Below the pieces are notes generated by a model that had not been told where the DNA came from, did no database searches, and was given only the letters and a program-made list of their open reading frames with translations. Shown in pieces: positions 35,766-50,372 of a DNA stretch of 64,000 nt (positions are counted from its first letter, which is position 1; every line of letters starts with the position of its first letter). The DNA comes from Epiperipatus broadwayi (taxonomy: Eukaryota > Onychophora > Udeonychophora > Euonychophora > Peripatidae): NCBI GenBank assembly GCA_028023455.1, contig JAQFVV010006549.1:746001-810000 (forward strand), in the 5' to 3' direction. A program made the position numbers and the translations under genes.

Positions 35766-37208
35766 ATGGCTACTGCCCAGTCAAGCATGAGCGAATTAAG
35801 CACCAATACGAAATTAACAACATCGTTAGTTTCAACATCGCCTATTTTGTATGTAAAAGTACTTAAAAGTAATAGCAATACTACAGCACCAACCCAAATA
35901 CCACACTTCCATAGAACAAACACAAATGATATAAAAAATCTTGATGTAAACACTCGAGAGGAAAATCAACCCCCAGCCACAATCTGGATAAAAGAAACAC
36001 TTGAAAATGTGATGGACCATTTCAGTAATATGGTGCCTCATACATTATTTGAAACATTTCGCAGGTTTTTTTCACCAACATCGTTAGTACTCACAGTAAC
36101 CGATAATCAATGCTCATTATATCATTTCCCAAAAGCTTTATTACATGAAGCAATCACACAAAATGCACTATGGGCAACAATCTCTTGTATCGCAGGCCAT
36201 CCAAATTCTCGATATATAACCATTGATTTTTATACTCAGCAGCAAAAAGAACGTTTTCCATCCACTATTTTAGCACTTGATAATTACGCACTCATAGTTA
36301 TAGATGAAAACCGGAAAAATATAATTACTGGAGTGCTTAAAAATACTTATCTTAAATACAACGTATAAGATTTTCAAAAAATGATAAACCCGTTTGGAAA
36401 AGTAATTGCCCTACAGCCTATATATTAAAAAGACACACCTATACCGATATGTAGTAATCGTTTTGAATTTAAAATAAAACTACATAAAAATGTAGATGCC
36501 TCAATGATTCCAACACAGATTACAGATCAAAAAGCGACACTCTCTCTTCACATAAGAGGTCTAAAGCCACATTGTTTTGGCTGTGGACAGAGAGGACACC
36601 TAGCAACTCAGTGCGATAACACAAAAAGCAATCACTGTGAACAAACTAAAATCCTCTCCCCAGAACAACCCAGTGACGATGAAAATAAAATTTATAATAA
36701 CACTACATCCATTGGCAACCCAATAATAGAAACCAGAAAAAAACAGGTTCAAACACCCACAAACAAAAATGATAATGAAGCAGAATTGCCTATCCCAAAG
36801 ACCAACCAAAAATATAATAACACAAAAACTAACACAGACACCCAAGATTCAAACGAAAATAACTTGCAAGAAACCACAACACAAAATACAGCAATTACAT
36901 CACAGGATCAGCATCTCAATAAAACAAAAGGTGTACCAAGTAAAAATCAACAAACAGAAAATAAACACACACAGCTATATAATGAAAATATAAATCCAGA
37001 TAATATAAAGATACCAATAATAAAAAAAACTACAATTATAAACAAAACTGCATCAAACATAATGGATGCAATAGAAGCCCCTCTTCCACCTATTCAAGAG
37101 AATACACCAGAGGGAAAAAGAAAGCCAGGTAGACCACCTAAAAACCATGAATCCAAAAAGGCAAAAAAACAGACCAAAAGCACAACTCATCAGACATATA
37201 CAATTTAG
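35766..37208 (+). pseudogene. LINE copy B ORF1, two in-frame stops
   Basis: The frame is continuous apart from a TAA at about 36366 and another near 36426. The core block RRFFSPTSLVLTVTDNQCSLY aligns with copies A and C. CFGCGQRGHLATQC is a standard C-x2-C-x4-H-x4-C knuckle. A long Asn/Thr/Lys/Gln-rich linker follows. KRKPGRPPKNHESKKAKK near the C-terminus holds a canonical AT-hook core (PGRPP flanked by basic residues). The start is the ATG following the UTR. This is the least damaged ORF1 of the three. Confidence 0.75.
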
Positions 37209-37439
37209 AAAATGATGAAATGGAAATGGATGTAAGCCAACAACAAATGGACACCTGTTCAGTTTCATCACAAATTGCCTGTATAGAGTCTGAACCAATA
37301 TTAAATGAAAGAAAAACTGATAATAAACCCAACAATGTCTTAAATATGTATCAGCATCCATCTACTGCAATATAAACAAAAATTTAGTATTAAAAATAAA
37401 TAAAAATCAATACCCTGTTAAAAAATTATCCTAAAAATG

Positions 37440-38425
37440 TGAAGATAAAAATTGGATCTCTCAACATTAGAGGCTAAAATGCCACCAAAAAACTTTTTGA
37501 TCTCAAAAAATGTACAACACAACCACAAATACTGGGGCTTTTGGAAACAAAAATATACAGCAGCTCTCAAATTGATCCATCAAAATATTTAGTCAGCCAA
37601 GGTTTTTGTGCCTGCTCAAGGCAATCATCATCACTATCAGGTGGCACAGGCATAATTATATCCCACAACTGCCCTTTCAATTCTTTTAAAATTATATATA
37701 TTGACTCTAATCTTATCATATTAACACTCCATCATAAAAATATCACACTTAACCTAGTATTTGTATATATACCACCAGCCCCTGTCATCATCTCCAGAAT
37801 AATAGCAACAATAAATTCAATGCTTACAGCAACACCAAATCCCATAATACTCCTGGGAGATTTCAACATGGCCTACCAAACTTTTGTCACCAAATGGATC
37901 CATCAAATAATCCCACTTATAAGTGCTGAGGGTTTTCTCCCATCAAACTCAATATCTTTTAATAACAATAGATATAAGTCACTTATTGATTTGTGTTTCT
38001 ACTCACCAATGTTACATCATTATTTTAATCTTGAACTCTGTCCATCTATAATCTCAGATCATGCTGCTCAGTTCATCACCCTCGACCTAACAAAAATACA
38101 GAATACAACAATAGCTCTCCAAAAGACTATGCAAATACTTCTTCCAGCACAAACAACTGAATTCTTATATTCAGAAACATATATAATGCTACAAAAACTT
38201 CAAAACATGTCACTCGATCCAGTAGAAAAGTATATAGCATTCACCAATATACTTTCTTTCAACATCAATCATATTACCTGCAATTCAACACCCCCCACCA
38301 GATTATTAGCTTTGGCAGATGAACTACATAAAAGAATAACCATTTCCAGACCAACTACAGATAATCAAACACAAATTAAAAAACTTACAGAAATGTACAA
38401 CAATACATGCAATACACTAAAGTAA
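37440..38425 (+). pseudogene. LINE copy B ORF2, APE endonuclease part
   Basis: KIKIGSLNIRG is followed by an in-frame stop near 37475. The frame then runs open from 37541. It holds GLLETKIYSS, VYIPPAP, ILLGDFNMAYQTF (GDFN complete), LIDLCFYSP and IISDHAAQF (Asp-His pair complete). The catalytic residues are therefore all kept in this copy despite the early stop. It ends at a TAA at 38423-38425, after which the same frame continues. Confidence 0.75.
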
Positions 38426-40666
38426 TATGTAGCAATAAAAAAGAAGAAAATATGCCTTACCCAACAACATACTTGGACCAGAGCATACATACAGTGGGAA
38501 TTGGGATACCCATCCACAGTCAGACTGCCTATGGCACTTGAAATAGATGGCTCTATAACAGCTGGACATAACATGATAAACCCAATATATCAACACTTTA
38601 AAAAAAACTGCAAAAACAGAGTGTACATACCAAATGAAGACATATTTGGAGACCCTGAAACAGACACACCAATAACAACAACTGACATTGTATTTCAACT
38701 TGCAACAATAACAAACACATGTCACCCAGGACCACAAGGAATTCCCAAATTTGTGTTCAAACATCTTAGTCACTTCACAGCAAAATACCTGTGCGATCTA
38801 GCCAATTACATATCCCAAAAAATTTACAACATACAAAGTCTATACCCAATTGCAATGGTTCCATTTAACAAAAAACCAACAGCAATATCATCTTTATCTA
38901 ATCTACAACCAATTTTAATGGGACCTTTAGGAATAAAAATTTTTGAAAGAGTGATAAAGGAAAAAATAGAACAACACATACTCCTTGTGTTATCATCAGC
39001 ACAATATGCCAAAAAAGGATCATCCATTGGCCAGGGTGCCTTAATGTACAAAACAATTATCAAAGTAGTCAAAAAAAAGAAAGAAATATGCACCAATTAT
39101 AGTTCAACTAGACATTGAGGCAGCTTTTGACTCAGTGCCTATAGCCAAATTATTAGACATGCTGAAAAAACAACAACACCTCCATCCCTACTATGTATAA
39201 TAGCCAATCTGCTACTCAGCCATGAAATTCACATCACATTGAATGGGGAAAAAATCACCAGCCTTCAGACCGAGTCAATCCATCCCACAAGGATCCCCCC
39301 TAAGTGCCTTGCTCTTTACAATATATATAAATCCTCTATTAATAGAGATACAGAAAAAAATAAAAGGCATTCAAATTCCAAACACTGCTTTAAATATATC
39401 ATGCATAGCCTATATGGACGATGTAACCATTTTCCTTCCCTCTAAAAAGAACCTCCCCATATTACAAGAGATAATCAAGAATTATACCTCAAATTTTAAT
39501 TTAAAAATTAACACAAATAAAACTGCTGCATGGTTAATATACATAGGCAAGCACTGTACCGAGATGTTTAAAGGTAAACCATCTGCTTTCCTTGGTTTCC
39601 CATTCTACCTTGGAACCAATGGAATGAGGCAAAAAATTCAAAATAAATTAAAAAAAGATGCTGAAAAAATCACAGCCTCACTTGAAAAGTCATACCTGTC
39701 ATTATACGCAAAGGTAGCACTATTTAATCAACTTATAATTACAAAAATTACATACTACACACCTATAATCAAATTTGCAAAAACATTCATATCTAAAATC
39801 TTGTCAATCTGTAACAAACTAATATGGAAGAGAAAGATAGTGGCAATCTCTTTAAAAAAATCTGATCAGATCACCACATAGCAATGGACTTGGACTCCAT
39901 ACAATCAATGTTTTTTTACACACAGAAATCAGTAAATCTAATAATAGCAACCATAAAAAGATTTCCAGACCTGGAGTGTGTAATCAGTATAATACCCACA
40001 GACAGACCACCCCCTTCATATGGATATCTATCCACACTGATTGAAGAACTCAAGCCAATATACAACAAAATATCACTCAATAATGACAACAAGTATACAT
40101 ACTGGGACATTTATAATATATTATATCCAAACCAGACACCTAATCTACATCCATCAGTTCTTGGAATAGACAACAGGCAACTACTGCAACAATTCAGAAA
40201 ATGGTCATTAGAACCAAAATTATTTGATTTTCTACTTAAGCTTAACCTCGATGCTCTACCCACAACCCATTTCCTTAGATTTCATAGATTCTATACAAAT
40301 ATAGACCCCATGTGTGGGCTATGTCACAGAGAAGAAGAGACACAAGATCATTTTCTTCATTCCTGCAGTGCCCTAGAAACAATATGTCGCACAATGTTTA
40401 CCACATACAGAAAGGCTATCATTTCAATTGATGAAATAATAAATACATTTAAAAAAGGCAACAACCCTGCTATTCATGCTGCAACATACAGCCGTTATGC
40501 CTACTGGTGTACCAGATGCACTTTTGCACTTGCCAATAACCCTCAATGCCACCCAGCAACATATTCAATAAAACTAGAACTGTTCAGAAAAAGAGACAGC
40601 ATCCTAGCTCAACCAGATGTGTTTGCAGCCACATGGTCACACTTGAAACAAAGATCCAGTCTATAA
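38426..40666 (+). pseudogene. LINE copy B ORF2, reverse transcriptase and zinc domain
   Basis: The frame reopens with the linker, then HPGPQGIPKFVFK. It breaks near 39.09 and 39.17 kb, so motif A (QLDIEAAFDSV) sits between two frame changes. It continues with SIPQGSPLSALLFTIYINPL and CIAYMDDVTIFL (motif C, YMDD). FLGFPFYLG and the thumb follow. Another break near 39.9 kb lies at a T-run. The last frame (39884-40666) carries IPTDRPPP, the LEPKLFDFLL block and the zinc motif CGLCHREEETQDHFLHSC, ending naturally at 40666. At least four breaks lie in homopolymers or short repeats. Confidence 0.8.
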
Positions 40667-40918
40667 AATATAAAGGCCAATAAGATAGATGATGACATTT
40701 TCAACATCAGCATTTTTTCCAACTTTAAAAAAAATGCAAGCATTAACTGAACTAAATAGAAGACCAAATTTAAAAACAAGAAGAAGAAAAAAAAAGTATG
40801 TAGAAAAGATCAAGACTTATATACTGAAAGTTGTAATTTGTTTTTCATTTGTAACAAATCAATATATTACTAGATGTGACTGTAACTTTTTAAACTCAAT
40901 AAAGTTTTGCTTTGAAAC

Positions 40919-41103
<185 letters not shown>

Positions 41104-41297
41104 AAGAAGAAGAACAAGAAGAAGTCATCAAGAACGAAGGACTTATTAATCATCTTTTTTCCCATATTCTAATCGTTTTCTCACTTAAAAACTGTGATAT
41201 ATAACTGTGATAGATAAAGACAGCGATGGCTGATTAGCAAAAAGTAAGTAATATAGTCGTTCATAACCAAAAATAAATTCTAACATCATAAACAAGC

Positions 41298-42783
41298 ATG
41301 GCGTCGCATCAAAAAGCAAGCGATGTAAATTGCGCTCAAACAAACAGCGATAAAATGAAAACTGTGACTAACGCAAAAACATAAGCGAACGTAACAAAAA
41401 TAAATCAGCAGCCTCACAGCATCAAAAAAAGTTCAGCATTACCACAGACAGCAAGATTTAGGAAGGTAAATCAAGCTGACATAAATAATTTAAACCTCCC
41501 TCCCCAACGATATGGAATCAAGATGAACTGCAAGAAATAAACGTTAATTTCAACAGCACCATCCCCAAAAAATTATTCGCAACTTTCCAAAAAATTTTTG
41601 CACCAAGATCATTAGTGTTAGCTGTCACCAATAGGAATTTAACACTTTATAAATTCCCCAGAGAGCTTCTTTACGAAGAGCTGACAGCAACAGCAATGTG
41701 GGATACAGTCTCTAGTATTGGAGAGCATCAAAACTCGCGATACATTGCAATTCAGTTTTTCGATGAACATCAGCATGCAAGATTTCAAACTAAAGTAAAA
41801 AACTTTGGGAAGCTACACGCTAATAATAGTCGATCAAAGCTTGCAAAACTATTGTAACGGAATAATTAAAAACACTTACTTTGGGTATACCATTCACGAT
41901 TTTCAAAAATTAATACAGTCATTTGGTAAAGCTATTTAAATAAAACAGATCTACCTATCCAACACCCCCATCCCGGTTTTCAGCAACAACTTTCATTTCA
42001 AAATAAAGCTGAATGACAGTGCAAACCCGGAGAATATTCCAACACAAATAATTGACCAAAGTGCAATACTGACCATTCACATAAAAGGATTAAGGCCAAG
42101 ATGTTTTGCATGCGGTGAAACCAGACACTTAGCAATCGATTGCAACACCAAAATCAACCAGAAAAGCCAACCGAGCTCTGAAGATCAACCAAGAGAAGCT
42201 CACCAACAGGAATCAAACAGTACAGAACAGATAATGAAAACAACTAATAAGCAAGAAAGAATTAATAAAAAATCCACAGATCAACAGCAATTGAATAATA
42301 AAAAAACTGCACACATATTGCCAGCACCTGAAATTCTGGATTTATCAACAAAATCAAACAATAGAATTCAAACCCCCACTGATAAAAAAACAGAAAGTCA
42401 ACAGCCTCAAGAGGCTGCAATGAAAAAAACAGTGCACAATCTAACTCAGCCTACCAAAGATACTGATGAAAAAGAGATAATAAAAGAACAAACAAACTCA
42501 CACAGTAATATATATAACACACCAAACACCCAATATTAAAAATAATACAACAATGGAAATTATGGAAGCTATCACCCCAAATATGTCTCAAATTACCAAA
42601 GTTGACACAGAACAAAGAAGAAGACCAGGCTGCCCACCAAAGAAAAATAGAGGACCCAAAAAAATGAAAACAGAATCCAACCTTAGCCTTACTGATCACA
42701 ACCATACAACTACAGTGGAAACAGATGAAGATCTGAAAATGGAATATGAGAATGAATGGGAAGAAGCACCAGATCAACCCTAA
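41298..42783 (+). pseudogene. LINE copy C ORF1, broken
   Basis: The ATG at 41298 opens a frame that meets a stop after about 28 codons. The conserved core resumes at 41615 (AVTNRNLTLYKFPRELLYEE). A frame change follows near 41.84 kb. The knuckle CFACGETRHLAIDC is near 42.10 kb. A polar linker leads to RRRPGCPPKKNRGPKK near 42.63 kb. There the AT-hook core has Cys in place of Arg (GCPP for GRPP), and an acidic C-terminal end follows. Confidence 0.7.
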
Positions 42784-42814
42784 TATTTAAATCTCAACCA
42801 AAAAACAATATTTA

Positions 42815-43567
42815 ATGAAAGTAAAAATTGCAGCAATCAATGTCAGGGGTTTGAACTCAACCTCAAAAATTAATAAGTTAATACATTGGATCAAGGATAT
42901 ACAACCACACTTGCTTGGTATACTTGAGACAAAAATTTATGCTGGATCACAAACTGACCCAGCCAAACATTTAAATATGGAAGGTTTCTGTGCATGCTCC
43001 AGAGACTCTTCCTCTCCCTCAGCTGGCACTGGACTCATAATTGCTAGAAATTGCCCATTTACAATGTTCAAAATAATTCACATTGACATGAACTTATTAA
43101 TTGCAACCTTCAACCAAAAAAGCATAACAATAAATCTGTTTTTTGTATATATGCCTTTACAGGATAATAAAATAGATACCATAATTGCAAACATTAATTC
43201 AAGGTTAGCTACAACTTCAAACCCAACCATCTTAATTGGAGATTTTAATTTAAAATATCAAGAATTTACCCAATGTTGGCTTCACAGAATAAGCATACCA
43301 CTAATGAGTGAGCAAGGTTTCTTGCCAGATGATGCCATCTCTTTCCACAATAATCGCTTCTCTTTACTTATTGATGTGTGCTTTTATTCTCCAATGCTTC
43401 ACCACCTTATTGAAATAAAACTAACTCCCTCAACTTTTTCCAATCACTCAGCTCAAATAGTCACAATTGACTGTGCCCAAATTCAAATATCACACTTTCC
43501 ACTTACAAGAACAACAAGAGTTTTACTCCCAGAAACAACCCCTGAATTTATGTTCTCTGAGACCTAA
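42815..43567 (+). pseudogene. LINE copy C ORF2, APE endonuclease part
   Basis: AAINVRGLN, GILETKIYAG, VYMPL, ILIGDFNLKYQEF and LIDVCFYSP are all readable. The catalytic SDH has become SNH (FSNHSAQ), an Asp-to-Asn change expected to kill nicking. The frame stops at 43565-43567 and resumes in pieces. Confidence 0.75.
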
Positions 43568-46006
43568 ATAATGCTAAACAAAATCAAAGATATGACTTTG
43601 AACCCGGTCCAGAAATATCTAGCATTTATGGGAATGTTGTCCTTTAACATCGACCATATAACAAAAAACAACCTCCACCATCAAGACTTTTGTCTCTGGA
43701 AAATCAGTTGCACCAGAGAATAATCATGATTAACCCATCATGCTGCACCCAGCAGTATATATTCAAGCTTACACATGCCTACAATAAAGCATGTGATGCC
43801 TAACCAGCCACACACTTGGACAAGAGATTATATAAGATAGGTGCTGGGGAACCAACCAGATGTAAAAGTGTCAATGGCACTATATACAAATAGTGGAACA
43901 TATGCAGGACACAATATGATTATGCCAATTTTTGAATATTTTAAGGAGAAATTACAAGAAAAACAACCATATAAAATACCACATAATCTGTTTGACCCAC
44001 CAGAGACAAAAACCCCATTCACAAAAGATCTATTCACAACAAAACTGAATACTATTCGAAACACTTGCCATCCAGGTAGTCCTGGAGTCCCACTGTTTGT
44101 ATTAAAGCATATAAGTAAATTCACAACAGAATATTTGTGTCAGTTAGCAAACCATCTAGCACAACAAATTCAACCCATGGAGGGTGTCTGTCCAATAGCT
44201 ATAGTACCCTATAATAAAAAGAAAGCAATTATCCCACCTATTACAAACCTCAGGCCCATATCTATGGCACCTTTGCCGATCAAAATTTTATGGAGATAAT
44301 TATTAAAGATGAAGTTGAACCATATATAATGCCACTTATTTCCAAAGCACAATATGCAAAGAAAATTCTTCAACAACAGAAGCAGCCTTATTCTTCAAAG
44401 CAATTCTAGCCACAGTAAAACAGTGAAAAAAATACGGACCCATTGTTGTGCAGCTTGACATAGAAGCTGCATTTGACTCAGTCAATATATACACACTTCT
44501 GAAAATGCTAAAAGACACAGAAATTCCTAGAACACACCTATATATAATTGCTAACCTGCTTCTGAACAGAGAGATCCATATAACTTTAAATGGAAGAAAC
44601 TCACCATCTTTCACACCCACCAAATCTATATCCCAAGGATCCCCTCTTAGTTCACTATTGTTTATATTTTCCATCAATCCCCTTATTAAAAGCATACAAA
44701 ATGCATTTATTGGGATCGAGATACCAGACACAACACAGCACACTACATGCATTGCCTATATGGATGATGTTACCATATTTCTAACATCAAAAAAACAAAT
44801 ACCGCAACTCCAAAAAATATTAAAAGAATATTCACAGAAATACAAATTAAAGTTTAATCTGGCAAAAACCACAGCCTGGTCACTATACACTGGTAAACCA
44901 TGTACATCAATTTACAAATCAAAACCAAACTCATTCCTTGGGTTCCCATTTTATATGGGAATTACGGGAATGAGATGCCACATCCAAAATAAACTAAAAG
45001 AAGAAGCCACAAAAATTATAAACTCCTTGTCCAAGGCATATCTTTCACTGTATTCCAAAGTACAGTTAATTAACCAGCTTATCACAAACAAAATAACATA
45101 CTATGTACCGGTTATTTCATTCTCAAAGGCTTTTATTTCAAAAATTAAAACCATATGTAATAAACTACTTTGGGCCAGAAAAACAGTAGCAATCTCCACA
45201 AAAAAACTTAGCCAACCCCTAATAATGAATGGACTTGGCTTGCACAACATTAACATTTTTCATCTACAAAAGTTAAGGAAATCAATAATTACAATCCTTG
45301 CCAAATATCCAAAAATTAACCACTTGCTAGAAGTTACTCCAACAGATAGACCACATCCAAAAGGTTCTTTTTTCACTAATATTATATACCAATGCAAAAC
45401 CACAGACAAGATTCCAGAACAGTATTTGCATAAGTATTCATACTGGGATATTTATGGTTTAATGAACAGAGAAACAAATACTAATGCTATACAACCTATG
45501 CTAAGAATTAACAACAAGAGACTACTCAAGAAATATAAAAAATGGGCTCTAGAGCCCAAATACTTTGATTTTATAATTAAAATGAATCTCATTGCCTTGC
45601 CAACAACCCACTTTCTTTATTATAAAATAATGTACAGATCTATTGATCCTTTCTGTGGACTCTGCCATCGAGCAGAAGAGACACTGGACCACATTATTTA
45701 TCAATGTATAGCACTTAACCAAACACGACAGATGATGTGTAACACCTACATAAAACCAGGTACAATCATTAATCACATAATGGTTGCTTTTCAGGGAAGA
45801 TCAATACCTAGCATTAGGGCAGCCACATTTGTACTATATGTGTACTGGTGCACCAGATTACTTTCTTAATTGGCAATAATACCAGATGACACCCAGCTAC
45901 ATTTGGCAACAAACTGTTACACATTAGAAATAGAGATAGAATAATAACCAACCCCCACTTATATGCAGCAACATGGTCATTGTTAAGGCAACCATCAATG
46001 CTGTGA
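43568..46006 (+). pseudogene. LINE copy C ORF2, reverse transcriptase and zinc domain
   Basis: Linker pieces lead to HPGSPGVPLFVLKH (43841-44299). There is a break near 44.29-44.44 kb, then a 473-codon open frame (44448-45869). It carries QLDIEAAFDSVNI (motif A), SISQGSPLSSLLFIFSINPL (motif B), CIAYMDDVTIFL (motif C, YMDD), FLGFPFYMG, the thumb, GLGLHNINIFHL, and CGLCHRAEETLDHIIYQC (zinc). A final frameshift near 45.86 kb displaces the last ~45 residues, which end at TGA 46004-46006. The catalytic core is uninterrupted. Confidence 0.8.
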
Positions 46007-46208
46007 ATGCTGCAAAAAAACTATCATACAACTAACATTCAAAAAGACATATCCTTCATATTGTTATAGTCCATTACACACAAAGTGTAACCATTAAATT
46101 TCCTTTATATATATGTTTACCCTAATATTACTCATTGTATGTAAAATTTGAAATTTTCTAGATGTAAACTTTTGTAAACCATTGAGATCAATAAAGTCTT
46201 TATTGAAA

Positions 46209-46433
<225 letters not shown>

Positions 46434-47160
46434 TGTACATTGACTGCATTAAGTAATATATAAAACTTGATTAATAATCAATCTTAAAGTATGGATTATT
46501 CTTTTAAAAAAAACAATCATTATTATTTAAATATGCAGTTATTGAATTTTTTAACTTATATGCATAAATTTAATTTTAAAGATTAATTATATCATATAAA
46601 CACATATTATGTGTACACAGTCGTTTTTCATACATACATACTATCAAATAAAATATATTTTAAATTACAGTCTAAAAAACATTTACTTTTACTTTACAAG
46701 CTACCAGAAACATTTACTTATGATTATGTAATATAATCCATTTTTAAAAGTAATTTAAAATATAATCCTAAATTAAAACATTTATAATTTCTTACATAAA
46801 AGTTAATGGTTTAGTTTTGTGCGTAGTAGTATATCTAAAGATTTGGAGATTTTCAATGCAAAGCTTGTAATTGAAACGTGTATTAAAATTCTTTAAAGAT
46901 TTAGAATAATATTACCATTTTTCAAGTTTTGCATAAATATTTTGTCCTAAAAAATAAAGTTGATTTGAGTGTAGTGGTCAGAGAATGCAAATTATCAACT
47001 GATGAGTAATGTGTTATTTTCCATTATCTCTTTCTGAAGAGATTATGGAAAAAATGATTTACAGTGAATTGATCATTACGGCTAATATACCTGTAATACA
47101 TGCATATATGTTGAACTGACGCTTAAGACTTATCTTTTTCAGAGAAATAATAATGAGTAC
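46434..47160. other. AT-rich spacer
   Basis: No recognised content before the truncated RTE-like element. Confidence 0.55.
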
Positions 47161-47164
47161 TAAT

Positions 47165-49410
47165 ATATTTCTTCATGTCGGATATATTTCCTATAATGAT
47201 ATAGATTCGGATCATAATTTGGTGATGGCTAAATTAAAGTTAAGTTTAAAAAGAATTAAAAGAGGGAAAAGATACACAAGATGGGACTTGGATAAATTGA
47301 GACAAATGGAAAAAGGAAAATTTGGTTTAATAAGTGAAAATGAATTTAAAAGAATTGTTCAGGATGGGAACTATATTAATAGCTCTGATGAGTGTTGGAA
47401 TAGATTAAAGAGGTATTCTTGAAAATAGCAAAAAATGAAATAGGTATTATTCATGTGAGAAAAGCTAAAAGACCTTGGATAACTGAAGGTATGTTGGAAA
47501 AGATGGAAGTGCGGAGATGGTGGAAGAATGTAAATACTGAGGCAGGGCAAAAGGAATATAGGAAATTTAATAATGAATTAAGAAGAGAAACAGATTTAGT
47601 AAAAGAAAAGTGGTTGGAGCAAGAATGTAAAGAGATAGAAAGGTTTCAACAGATGAAAAGAGATGATCTAGCATTTGATAGAATACAAAGTATTTCTTGG
47701 GAGAAAAAGACATGGGTAACAAGTGAGATTGTGGATAAGAATGGAAGAAGGTTAACCGATAGTAATAATATATTAAAAAGATGGGAAGAATATATTCGGT
47801 ATCTGTTTAGTAGAGGAAATAATTTAATTAGTTATGAACTTGAAAATGAAGAAGATGTTGCAATGGATGATAGAGGTATGGACATATTGCCAGATGAAGT
47901 AAGAAAGGCAATTGCACAAATGAAGAATGGTAAGGCTATTGGATTTGATGCAGTACCTATAGAATTTTTGAGAGAAATGGGAGAATTTACTATGAAGGAA
48001 ATAGTTGGACTTTGCAATTTGATATATAATAGTGGAGTTTGGCCTGAAGATTTTTTAAGAACTATAGTGATTCCAATTGCTAAAAAGAAGAGAGCTGTTA
48101 AATGTAAAGAGTATAGGACAATAAGTGTATTGTCTCATGTTTCTAAGGTGTTATTGAGGATTTTAACTCAAAGGATTTATGGGAAGGTTGACTATTATAT
48201 TGCTGAAGAACAGTTTGGTTTTCGGAAAGGGAAAAGCACAAAAGATGCTATTGGTATTGTTAGGACAATTGCAGAAAGATATATTGAAAGAGATAAAGGA
48301 ATTTGTATATGTTTTGTAGATTTAGAAAAGACATTTGATAGAGTAAGCTGGAATAAACTGATGTCTATCTTAAGAGATAAAGGAGTATTCTGGAAAGAAA
48401 GACGATTGATATGGAATATGTATAATGGTCAAAGAATAAGAGTTAGATTTGGATGTAATGAGACTGATGAAGTGAACATAGAAAGTGGAGTTAGGCAAGG
48501 ATGTAGTATGTCACCTGTTTTGTTTAATATTTATTTAGAAGATATACTAAATAATTATTTGGACTGTGGAGGAGCAAATGTTGGAGGGAGAGTAATAAAG
48601 TGTATAAGATTTGCAGATGATATGGCTCTTATTGCTGAGGAAGAAAAGGATCTTCAGAATATGTTGAATAAATTGGAAGAAGGATGTATGGCATATGGAA
48701 TGAAGATTAATATTGAAAAGGCTAAGCATTTGCAGATAGGAAGAAATGCAAAAAGACTGCAAATTGGAATCTATGATGACATGGTGCAGCAGGTGAAGGG
48801 ATTTAAATATTTGGGTTGTTGGTTGAGTGAGGATGGAAGAAGTGAAGATGAAGTTAAAAGAAGAATAGCATTGGCAAAGGTGACATTTGTAAAATGAAAG
48901 AAGATATTTTGTGGACCTATGGAAAGAGAATTAAGGAAAAGATTAATTAAATGTTATGTGTGGAGTGTATTAATGTATGGTTGTGAGACATGGACATTGA
49001 GTAATAGAATTAAGCACCGACTGGAAGCTTTTGAGATGTGGACATGGAGAAAAATGGAAAAAATCAGTTGGGTGAATAAAATAACAAATGAAGAAGTTTT
49101 GAAAAGAGTTAATGAGGAAAGAAGATTGATTGAAAGTATCAAAGAGAGAAAGAGAAACTGGATTGGACATATACTAAGAAAAGATTATAGTTTAATGAAA
49201 GATGTTTTGGAAGGAATGGTGAGTGGAAATAAAAAGAAAGGACGGAAGAGATTGACATTATTGGATGATATACGAGATGGAAGGGGTTATGTGGAATTGA
49301 GGAAGTGGGCAAGGAAGAGAATGGAATGGAAGAATGGATGAACTGATGTAGTGACTACTCTCTGGACCTGTCTATTGGACAGACTACTATTGATTGATTG
49401 AATGATAATA
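47165..49410 (+). mobile_element. 5'-truncated RTE-like LINE
   Basis: The element starts within the end of the APE endonuclease (SDHNLVMAK) and runs through a complete reverse transcriptase. It ends in TTGATTGATTGAATGATAA, a short-motif tail of the kind seen in RTE-group elements. It is a different family from the one inside the palindrome at 50-60 kb. Codon content is purine-rich on the coding strand. The 5' boundary is approximate. Confidence 0.75.
47180..49341 (+). pseudogene. RTE-like ORF2: endonuclease end, RT, C-terminus
   Basis: After a frame change near 47.41 kb, a 492-codon frame carries NGKAIGFDAVPIEFL, then IPIAKKKRAV...YRTISVLS. It continues with EQFGFRKGKSTKDAI, CFVDLEKTFDRVSW (motif A; the usual Ala is Thr), GVRQGCSMSPVLFNIYLEDI (motif B), RFADDMALIAEE (motif C, FADD) and GFKYLGCWLSEDG. 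A TGA at 48895-48897 interrupts. The following frame gives KCYVWSVLMYGCETWTL, then NWIGHILRKD and a GRKRLTLLDDIR end, the usual C-terminal layout of this LINE group. Only about two lesions separate it from a readable truncated ORF, so it is fairly young. Confidence 0.8.
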
Positions 49411-49415
49411 ATTAA

Positions 49416-50372
49416 AGAAACTAAGTCCAAAGTTTATTTCATTGGTTTAGGATTTAATAGAGATGAGAATATTTTCCATTTAAATACTCTTACAAAAGTT
49501 GTGAATGTATAGGTTAGTAAACTACACTAATTTAGAAAACAAAAATAAGCATATGTGTTCTATTACTTGAATTAAATTTTGACCTTTAATAATACTTTAA
49601 ACATTTATATTTCAATTAGAATGCAATTAACAGTTTTTTAATTTTGTCATAACTAATTGAGTATAGTTTTTTTTAATTTGAAAAAATGATTTTGATCTAA
49701 AAAATAAAAAAGTAATACAATGAAATTCTGATTATTTTTACTGTAAATGAAAAAATGGAAACTAAGAAGAAGGTAACTAATATGAGTTTGTTAATAAATA
49801 TTTGATAATTAACATTTATGATTATCAATGCAAGTCACCTGAATGAATGTGCAAAGCTAAAAAATTATAAATTTTTATATAAAAAACATTTTTGATATAT
49901 TGTTGATTACGTAAATAAAATTTACTAAATTAAAATAAAAACTTATTTCACATAATATTACTATTCATTATTTTATCTGTGATTGCAAGTTATAGAGCAA
50001 AAAAATCCTGATTGACTTGACACTTGTAAATCTTTTTCACCAATGATCATACAAGTATTATTTTTTCTTGCTGACTAAAACATTTTGTTCTGCTTCAAGT
50101 ATTCAGAATGTAAGATTAAAGATAAAAGTCACTGATTGGATAAATTTTATTAAGTATCTTCAGTTGAGAAACAAGTAGACTTCTATAAAAGTTTGAAATA
50201 TTCTTATCTGTTTTTTAGTAATAGTTTATGCAAATTTGAAAATTAATATCTATCTTCTCATAATGATCACATAATTTTGCCTCATAAAATATAAACTGGT
50301 AAAGAATTTATCTGTATACTTTATAAAACAAATTTTTAAGGTTACTTTTCAGATAGAAAATAATACTCTTAA
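49416..50372. other. AT-rich spacer
   Basis: Nothing recognised up to the target duplication of the palindromic composite. Confidence 0.55.

Larger units (their letters stand above)
35546..40918 (+). mobile_element. Full-length Tx1-like LINE, copy B
   Basis: The layout is the same as copy A: 5' UTR of about 220 bp, ORF1 35766-37208, ORF2 about 37440-40666, and a 3' end with CAATAAAGTTTTGCTTTGAA. It is followed by (ATC)n(TAA)n. The 5' end, CCCGCAGCTAATC, starts directly after the TAA tract and shows no similarity to the 5' ends of A or C. Confidence 0.85.

Noticed and set aside
35766-37208. CCHC protein as a retroviral or LTR-element Gag
   Set aside because: It directly precedes an APE-endonuclease LINE ORF2, and the same ORF1 precedes ORF2 in two other copies.
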